The notes beneath the pieces are model-generated. The model worked only from the letters and a program-made list of their open reading frames with translations, was not told the DNA's origin and did not search any database. Positions 28,098 through 34,452 of a DNA stretch of 34,452 nucleotides are shown here, piece by piece; the stretch's first letter is position 1; every line of letters begins with the position of its first letter. This stretch comes from Gammaproteobacteria bacterium (GTDB lineage: Bacteria > Pseudomonadota > Gammaproteobacteria > Arenicellales > Poriferihabitantaceae). The translations under genes and the position numbers were made by a program. The stretch covers positions 1-34,452 of the forward strand of contig JAPPQJ010000130.1 of assembly GCA_028817015.1 (NCBI GenBank). Reading direction: 5' to 3'.

Positions 28098-31000
28098 GCG
28101 CCCAGTTCGTCCACCTGCATGTCCACTCCGAGTACTCGCTGGCCGACGGCATTGTGCGGCTCAGGCCGTTAGCCGAGGTCTCGGCGCAGCACCATCTGCC
28201 GGCGGTGGCGCTGACCGACCTCGCCAACGTCCACGGCATGATTAAGTTCTACCGCGCCTGCCTGGCGTGCGGCGTCAAGCCGGTGGTCGGCTGCGATTTG
28301 TGGGTGGAAAATCCGCTGCGCCCTCAGCAGGCCGACCGCTCCATCGTGCTGTGCCGCAACCACCGCGGCTACCGCAACTTAAGCCAATTCCTGACCGAGG
28401 CCTACCTGCGCGGGCAAAACAAGGGCAGGGTGGTGGTCGCCTGGCGGGATTTGCAGCGCCTGCACGACGGGCTGCTGGTGTTGTTCGATGACCAGGAGGG
28501 CCCGCTGGCCAATGTCAACGGGCGGGGCGTCGGCAGCGACCGGCCATTAATCGAAGCCTACCAGCGCGTATTCGGGGATGCGCTGTATTTCCAGATTAGT
28601 CGCGTCGGCCACCCGGACGAGCAGGATTACATTCGCCGCGCCGCCCGCCTGGCCGCCGCCCACGGAGTGGGCCTGGCGGCGACCAACCGCGTCGAGTTCA
28701 TCAGCGCCGAGGAGTTCGACGCCCACGAAATCCGCGTGTGCATCAACGACGGGCGCGTGCTGCAGGACTCCCGCCGCCCGCGCCGTTTCACCCCCCAGCA
28801 ATACCTGAAAAGCGCGGCCGAGATGCGCGAATTGTTCGCCGACCTCCCGGAATCCATCGCCAACACCGTGGAAATCGCCCGGCGCTGCAACCTGTTTTTG
28901 AATTTTGACGAGAATTTCCTGCCGCCTTATGTCGGCGATGGCGACGGCGCCGGCGACGAGCCGGTTGACCGGGTCCTGCGCCGCCTGGCCGAAAACGGAC
29001 TGCGCGAGCGGCTCGGCGGCAAAGCGCCGGACCCAGCCTACACCGCCCGCCTCGACATGGAGCTCGGGGTGATCTCGAAGATGGGCTATCCGGGGTATTT
29101 CCTGATCGTCGCCGACTTCATCCGCTGGGCCAAGGCCAACGACATCCCGGTCGGGCCGGGCCGGGGCTCCGGGGCCGGCTCCTTAGTCGCCTGGGCGACC
29201 GGCATCACCGAGCCCGACCCGCTGTACTACGGACTGCTGTTCGAGCGCTTTCTCCACCCGGAGCGCGTGTCGCTGCCGGATTTTGACATCGACTTCTGCG
29301 TCTATGGCCGCGACCGCGTGATTGAGTATGTGGCCGCCAGATACGGCCAGGAGCAAGTCGCGCAGATCACCACCTTCAACACCCTCAAGGCCAAGGCGGC
29401 GGTGCGCGATGTCGGCCGGGTCATGGGGCTGGCCTACGGCTTCGTTGACCAGGTCGCCAGGCTGATTCCGGCCGAGCTCAACATGACCCTGGGCAGGGCC
29501 CTCGAGGAGGAGGAATTGCTCGGCCAGCGCTACCGCGAGGAAGGCGACATACGGCAATTAATCGACAACGCCATGCGCCTGGAAGGCATCGCCCGCAACG
29601 CCGGCAAACACGCCGCCGGCGTGGTCATCGCGCCGCGCACCCTGACCGAATACACGCCCCTTTATGCCGACGCCCAGCAAGGCCAGGCGGTTACCCATCT
29701 GGACAAAGACGACCTCGAAGCCATCGGCCTGGTCAAGTTCGACTTCCTGGGCCTGGACGCCCTGACCACCATTCACTGGGCGGTGGAGATGATTAACCGC
29801 CGGCGCCGCAGCGCCGGCGGGGAATTGCTGGACATGGCCGCGGTGCCGCTCGACGACCAGCCCACCTACCAATTGATTCAACGCGGCGACACCACCGCCA
29901 TATTCCAACTGGAATCGCGCGGCATCCGGGAGTTGATCGTCAACCTCAAGCCGGACCAGTTCGACGACCTGGTGGCGCTGGTGGCGTTATACCGGCCCGG
30001 GCCGTTGCAGTCGGGCATGGTCGATGACTTCATCAACCGCAAGCATGGGCGCGCCCGCATCACCTACCCGCACGACGGCATCGCGCCGATTCTCAAGCCG
30101 ACCTACGGGGTCATCGTCTATCAGGAGCAGGTCATGCAGATCGCCCAGGTGCTGGCCGGCTACACCTTGGGCAGTTCCGACCTGCTGCGCCAGGCAATGG
30201 GCAAGAAGAAGCCCGCGGAGATGAGCAAGCAGCGCGCCATTTTCCGCGACGGCGCGGCCGCGCGCGGCGTGCAGCCCAAGGTCGCCGAGCACATCTTCGA
30301 TTTGATGGAGAAATTCGCCGGCTACGGGTTCAACAAATCGCACGCCGTCGCCTACGCGCTGGTGGCGTATCACACCGCGTGGCTGAAGGCGCATTACCCG
30401 GCGGCGTATATGGCGGCGGCGCTGTCGGCGTCGCCGAACAACACCGACCGGGTGGTGACCCTGCTGGCCGACTGCAAACAACTGGGGCTCACGGTGAAGC
30501 CGCCGCGCATCAACCACTGCCACCACGACTTCAGGCCGCTCGACGACCGCACCGTCTTATACGGAATGGGCGCGGTCAAGGGAGTCGGCAAAATCGCCAA
30601 CACCCACATCGAGACCGAGCGCGACCGGGGCGGCGCATTCAGCGGCATGCTCGACCTGTGCCGGCGCCTCAACCCGCGCATCATCGGCAAGCGCGTGCTG
30701 GAGGCGCTGGTCAAGAGCGGGGCGCTGGATGAATTCGGTGAGCGGGCGGCGTTGATGGCCGACATCGCCAGCGCCATGCAGGGCGCCGAGCAACAGCAGA
30801 CCAGCCGCGACACCGGCCAGTCGGACATGTTCGGGCGGGTCGAAGAATTGCCGGTCAAACCGGCCGGCCAGCGGGTCGCACCGTGGAGCGAACAGGAGCG
30901 CCTGGCCGCCGAGAAGGAAACCCTCGGCCTGTATCTGAGCGGCCACCCGTATAACCGCTACCGCGCCGAGTTGGCCGGCGTAACCCAGCAGAATCTCGAC

Positions 31001-31648
31001 TCGATGAACCTGGCCACATCGCGAAGCGGGCTGTTCGCCGGCCTGCTGATGGCCCGGCGGAATCTTAGAACGCCCCGCGGAACAATGGCCTTCATCACCC
31101 TCGACAACGGCGCCGAGCGCGTCGAAGTCAGGCTGTATTCGGAACAACTCGCCCGCCACCGGGAGACCCTGGAAAAGGGCCGGGTGCTGGTGGTATACGG
31201 CGAGTTCAGCATCGACAACTACAACGGCGCGGTGCGGATGCGCGCCGACAACATAGCCGACATAGACGGCTTTCGGGCCGCCTGCCTAAAGCGCCTGCGC
31301 TTGAGCGTGGACGAGGCGCAACTGGCGGATGACGGCATCGGCCGCATTAAGCGCATGCTGTCCGAGCATCGCGGCGGTGCAACCGAAATCACCATTCACT
31401 ATCAGCGCGCCGGGGGCGAGAGCGGCGCGCTGAAACTGGGCGCCGACTGGGCGGTGCGCCCGGCTGCGCCGCTGCTGGACGAACTGGCCGAATGGCTCGG
31501 TGCCGAGCGCATCGAGATGCAATACGAGGCCGCGGCGTTTCAGAAAAACCGCGCCGCCAACAACCGGGCGGGAAAATCCGGCGGGGGGGAAATAACGCCG
31601 CGCCCGCTGAGACGGCGGCGGGAAAACTTGACCGGGCAGCCCGCTTAG
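28094..31648 (+). CDS. dnaE: DNA polymerase III subunit alpha
   Basis: PHP domain start [41 protein letters not shown]...[46 protein letters not shown] overlap with rnhB sets the start. Confidence 0.98.
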   Translation: MSAQFVHLHVHSEYSLADGIVRLRPLAEVSAQHHLPAVALTDLANVHGMIKFYRACLACGVKPVVGCDLWVENPLRPQQADRSIVLCRNHRGYRNLSQFLTEAYLRGQNKGRVVVAWRDLQRLHDGLLVLFDDQEGPLANVNGRGVGSDRPLIEAYQRVFGDALYFQISRVGHPDEQDYIRRAARLAAAHGVGLAATNRVEFISAEEFDAHEIRVCINDGRVLQDSRRPRRFTPQQYLKSAAEMRELFADLPESIANTVEIARRCNLFLNFDENFLPPYVGDGDGAGDEPVDRVLRRLAENGLRERLGGKAPDPAYTARLDMELGVISKMGYPGYFLIVADFIRWAKANDIPVGPGRGSGAGSLVAWATGITEPDPLYYGLLFERFLHPERVSLPDFDIDFCVYGRDRVIEYVAARYGQEQVAQITTFNTLKAKAAVRDVGRVMGLAYGFVDQVARLIPAELNMTLGRALEEEELLGQRYREEGDIRQLIDNAMRLEGIARNAGKHAAGVVIAPRTLTEYTPLYADAQQGQAVTHLDKDDLEAIGLVKFDFLGLDALTTIHWAVEMINRRRRSAGGELLDMAAVPLDDQPTYQLIQRGDTTAIFQLESRGIRELIVNLKPDQFDDLVALVALYRPGPLQSGMVDDFINRKHGRARITYPHDGIAPILKPTYGVIVYQEQVMQIAQVLAGYTLGSSDLLRQAMGKKKPAEMSKQRAIFRDGAAARGVQPKVAEHIFDLMEKFAGYGFNKSHAVAYALVAYHTAWLKAHYPAAYMAAALSASPNNTDRVVTLLADCKQLGLTVKPPRINHCHHDFRPLDDRTVLYGMGAVKGVGKIANTHIETERDRGGAFSGMLDLCRRLNPRIIGKRVLEALVKSGALDEFGERAALMADIASAMQGAEQQQTSRDTGQSDMFGRVEELPVKPAGQRVAPWSEQERLAAEKETLGLYLSGHPYNRYRAELAGVTQQNLDSMNLATSRSGLFAGLLMARRNLRTPRGTMAFITLDNGAERVEVRLYSEQLARHRETLEKGRVLVVYGEFSIDNYNGAVRMRADNIADIDGFRAACLKRLRLSVDEAQLADDGIGRIKRMLSEHRGGATEITIHYQRAGGESGALKLGADWAVRPAAPLLDELAEWLGAERIEMQYEAAAFQKNRAANNRAGKSGGGEITPRPLRRRRENLTGQPA

Positions 31649-33630
31649 GCGGCCGGCCGGCCGGTGGCCACCGCGGTTACCGTGGCGCTGACGAACAACT
31701 CGCCGTCTATGTCGTGCTTGATGGGGCTGCCGTCGCGCTCGATGCGCGTTTCGATGTCAGCGGCGCCGGCCGCCGCGGCCAGGTCGGCCGCCTCGCGCGC
31801 GGCCAGTTCGGCCGCCTTGCGCAGGGCCGGCTCGAGTTGCTCGAAGGTCATCGGCTGCCGGTTGTGAAACAGGTAGAACACGCCAAACTCGGGCTGGATG
31901 ACCGTCACCCGGGCGGTCTGCACCACCGCCCCTAAGGCCGCGCCGACCGCGTTGGCGATTTCCGCGTGCGGGGGCAGGTGCAATTCCATGCCCAGCGCTT
32001 CGGCCACCGCCGGGAAGTAATGCGGCGCCGGCCCGCCGACCGCGACCAGCGGATAGCCCCCGGCGAATTCAATGCGAAACAACGACCGTCCGCCGCCGAG
32101 CACCATGTCGCTTAGCAGCCCGGTCAGGTTGCGCGCTCTGGAATCGGGCAGTTTACCGTGCTGGTGCAGGCCGGCCTCGATGAGTTTGCCGCTAATTTCC
32201 CTGGCCACCAGGTCGAACACCTGTCGGCACGGCGCCACCGCATCGCCGGCCGGCCAGTCGCCGCATCCATACAGGTGGCGCATCTGCCGCGCCCAGATTT
32301 TGGCGCCGAGGTGCGCCGCCGGCGCGTCCCAGTGCGCGCTCATGCCAAGCACATGGGTGGCGTCGGAGGGCGTGAAGCCGCTGTAAATGACCAGCCCCAT
32401 GCGCTCCAGCGCGGCTAACGCGCGCAGCCGTATGCGGTCGGTGTCGATTAGCGACTCGAGTTCGACCGGGCCGTCTTCCAGCGCCTCCCAGGCGTCCCGC
32501 TGAGCCGCGCTTAATTGCCGCAGCAACACCTCGTTTTTCTGCAGGCGCAGCGCAAAGCGGTTGTGGCGCGGACTCGGCGAGGCGCACAGTTGCCGTTCCA
32601 GTTTCGGCAACACCTCGGGGAACTGGTGAGCCAGCAGGCTGACCGGCACCACGCGCCGTTGCGACAGCACCAGTTGGCCCTTGAAGGAAACCTCGCTGTC
32701 GCCGCCCAGGCCGATGGAAAAAACCCGAATGGCCTCGATCATCGGCTGCCAGTCGCCGATGCGGGCGCCGTTGGCGCACAACTCGGGCCGGCCGCCGGTG
32801 ACCACGGCGATGTCGGTGGTGGTGCCGCCCATATCGACCACGATGGCGTCGCCCCGCCCGCTCAGCGCGCAGGCGCCGGTGACGCTCGCCGCCGGCCCCG
32901 ACAGCACCGTGGCCAACGGCTGGCGCAGCGCGGTTTGCGCGTTGACCAGCGAGCCGTCTCCCTTGACGATCATCAGCGGCGCACCGATGCGGCGCTGTCG
33001 CAAAATGGTTTCCACGGCGGCGATCAGGGCCTGGATATACGGGATCATGCGGGCGTTCAGGGCCGCGGTCAGGGCGCGCTGCGGCGCCCCCAAAGCGGTG
33101 GCCAGTTCGTGGCCGCAAGCGACCGGGCGGCCGCTTAAATCGCCCACCATCCGGCGCAACACGCATTCGTGCGCGGGGTTGCGCGTGGCGAACAGCGCGG
33201 AGATGGCGAACGCCGACACCCGCTCCTTGTGCGCGCTGATGCGCTCGGCGGCCCGCTCCGTGTCAAGCGGGGCCAGTTCGGCGCCGACCGCGTCGTGGCC
33301 GCCGTCGATGAGGGTGACAAACTCGCGCTCGAGGATCCGGTAAAGCCCGCTTTTTTCCGCCTGCACTTCGCTGTATCCGGGCAGCACAACCGACACCGGC
33401 GCGCCGCGCCCTTCGACCACCGAGTTGGTGGACAGCGTGGTGGAAAGCGACACCAGGCTGACCGATTCAAGCAATTCACGCGGCAGACCGGACAGCGCAT
33501 TGCCGATGCCGATGGTCAGGTCATACGCGGTGGTCAGACTCTTGCGCTTGGCGATGACCCGGTTGCCGGCGTCTATGATCACGGCGTCGGTGCAGGTTCC
33601 GCCGGTGTCGATTCCGAGTCGGTGGGGCAT
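31645..33630 (-). CDS. Hydantoinase/oxoprolinase family protein (HyuA-type)
   Basis: MPHRLGIDTGGTCTDAVIIDAGNRVIAKRKSLTT...LSTTLSTNSVVEGRGAPVSVVLPGY...VLSGPAASVTGACALSGRGDAIVVDMGGTTTDIAVVTGG; actin-like ATPase-type motifs. Confidence 0.92.
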   Translation of the reverse strand: MPHRLGIDTGGTCTDAVIIDAGNRVIAKRKSLTTAYDLTIGIGNALSGLPRELLESVSLVSLSTTLSTNSVVEGRGAPVSVVLPGYSEVQAEKSGLYRILEREFVTLIDGGHDAVGAELAPLDTERAAERISAHKERVSAFAISALFATRNPAHECVLRRMVGDLSGRPVACGHELATALGAPQRALTAALNARMIPYIQALIAAVETILRQRRIGAPLMIVKGDGSLVNAQTALRQPLATVLSGPAASVTGACALSGRGDAIVVDMGGTTTDIAVVTGGRPELCANGARIGDWQPMIEAIRVFSIGLGGDSEVSFKGQLVLSQRRVVPVSLLAHQFPEVLPKLERQLCASPSPRHNRFALRLQKNEVLLRQLSAAQRDAWEALEDGPVELESLIDTDRIRLRALAALERMGLVIYSGFTPSDATHVLGMSAHWDAPAAHLGAKIWARQMRHLYGCGDWPAGDAVAPCRQVFDLVAREISGKLIEAGLHQHGKLPDSRARNLTGLLSDMVLGGGRSLFRIEFAGGYPLVAVGGPAPHYFPAVAEALGMELHLPPHAEIANAVGAALGAVVQTARVTVIQPEFGVFYLFHNRQPMTFEQLEPALRKAAELAAREAADLAAAAGAADIETRIERDGSPIKHDIDGELFVSATVTAVATGRPAA

Positions 33631-33662
33631 GGCGGGGCGGCGTGGCCGGGCAGTTTCAGCGG

Positions 33663-33687
33663 CGGCGATTGTAAATCAAGATCGCCG
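33663..33687. promoter_or_regulatory. 7-bp inverted repeat (CGGCGAT-N11-ATCGCCG) upstream of the hydantoinase gene; candidate operator or hairpin
   Basis: 33663-33669 CGGCGAT, 33681-33687 ATCGCCG, starting 33 bp upstream of the minus-strand start at 33630; overlaps a minus-strand TACAAT (33668-33673). Confidence 0.4.
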
Positions 33688-33847
33688 GTGCGGGGGGGGA
33701 TTCAACCGTGAATGCGGTTTGACGGCGAATCCATGCGGGGTTTCATCGATGATGCGAGGGACGGGATGGGCATTAAGTGGCGTACGCCGGCCCGCCCGGC
33801 GGCTGAGGGGCGAAGGTTAAGCGCGATTGTAGATGTTCACAATTGTC

Positions 33848-33873
33848 ACGCCCGCAGGTTGTTAAGCGGGCGT
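33848..33873. other. Perfect 8-bp inverted repeat ACGCCCGC-N10-GCGGGCGT
   Basis: 33848-33855 and 33866-33873; no T tract on either strand, so not a canonical terminator. Confidence 0.55.
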
Positions 33874-34004
33874 CAACCCCGCCAGCCAATCGCGGCATGA
33901 AACAGACCTGACGAGCGATGAAACCCGCTGAAAATAAGGGAATTGACATGACAACAGTGTCTTTTGTTCGTTGTCGGGGGCAGGCTTTCTTCCCGGCGGC
34001 GGAA

Positions 34005-34452
34005 TCAGAACCGCAATTTGCCTTCGAGGGTGACGGCGTTGTCGGTGGCGTCGATGTGGCGGGCGGATAAATCAAGGGCGACGCGGGGGCCGGTGGACCA
34101 GCGGACGCCGAGTCGATAGTCGCGATTCGACTCGCCCACGCGCAATGCGCTGTATGGGGTGAGCATGCCGTCGCCGAATCCGCCGGCGGAATCGCCGAAG
34201 CCCAAGGCGCGGACTAATTCCGCCGCCGGCAGGCCGTAGCCCACTTCGGCATCCAATCGCGCATGCAAGTCAGCGGGCGTCCGGCCGGCGCGCAGGCCGT
34301 CCCACAACGCTTGCGGGTCAGCAGTGGCGTCGCCATAACTCGGCGCAACGGTGACCGCCAGACCCTGGCCATCCGCCCCGGACTCAACGCGCATCAAGCC
34401 GCCGATTCCCCAAGCCCGGTGGTCGCCGGTGTGGCCGAGCAATGCGCGGGCG
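34005..34452 (-). CDS. C-terminal beta-barrel region of an autotransporter-like outer membrane protein (N-terminus beyond right window edge)
   Basis: Frame open to the right edge: ...RALLGHTGDHRAWGIGGLMRVESGADGQGLAVTVAPSYGDATADPQALWDGL...LDAEVGYGLPA...LTPYSALRVGESNRDYRLGVRWSTGPRVALDLSARHI...LEGKLRF-stop; alternating strands and terminal Phe typical of OM barrels. Confidence 0.75.
   Translation of the reverse strand, partial: ARALLGHTGDHRAWGIGGLMRVESGADGQGLAVTVAPSYGDATADPQALWDGLRAGRTPADLHARLDAEVGYGLPAAELVRALGFGDSAGGFGDGMLTPYSALRVGESNRDYRLGVRWSTGPRVALDLSARHIDATDNAVTLEGKLRF

Noticed and set aside
33950-33975. Hairpin GACAAC/GTTGTC downstream of the autotransporter as a terminator
   Set aside because: Only a 6-bp stem with a 14-nt loop and no immediate T tract on the minus strand.

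Overview
The window is high-GC and densely coded. It looks like a gammaproteobacterial-type chromosomal segment, although the taxon is inferred. Its core is the conserved cluster glnD/map (minus strand), then divergent rpsB-tsf-frr-uppS-cdsA-dxr-rseP-bamA-skp-lpxD-fabZ-lpxA-lpxB-rnhB-dnaE (plus strand). The left flank carries a sugar ABC transporter substrate-binding protein (truncated by the window edge), a Gfo/Idh/MocA oxidoreductase, a short MTHFR-like metF, a DUF2237 protein, an NRDE/TANGO2 protein, mlaA, apaH, an M18 aminopeptidase, two small uncharacterised ORFs, maf and an AmgK-like sugar kinase. The right flank carries an orphan hydantoinase/oxoprolinase A-type protein convergent with dnaE, and the C-terminal barrel of an autotransporter-like protein running off the right edge. 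I see no CRISPR array, rRNA, tRNA, integrase, transposase or recognisable defence or biosynthetic cluster, and no complete undescribed multi-gene system. The most interesting signals are: (1) an orphan strong terminator between the oxidoreductase and metF, with a 12-bp perfectly complementary upstream segment that would give mutually exclusive folds; (2) a decayed NYN/LabA-type nuclease gene split over two frames directly after it; (3) gene absences and replacements inside otherwise conserved synteny (no pyrH between tsf and frr, no accA after dnaE, amgK without murU, HyuA without HyuB); (4) protein-level oddities (S2 C-terminal extension, GlnD poly-Gly linker, LpxD and BamA N-terminal in-frame tandem repeats); and (5) recurrent TTA-G leucine codons in a GC-rich genome. 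All calls come from reading the sequence; no database search was run.
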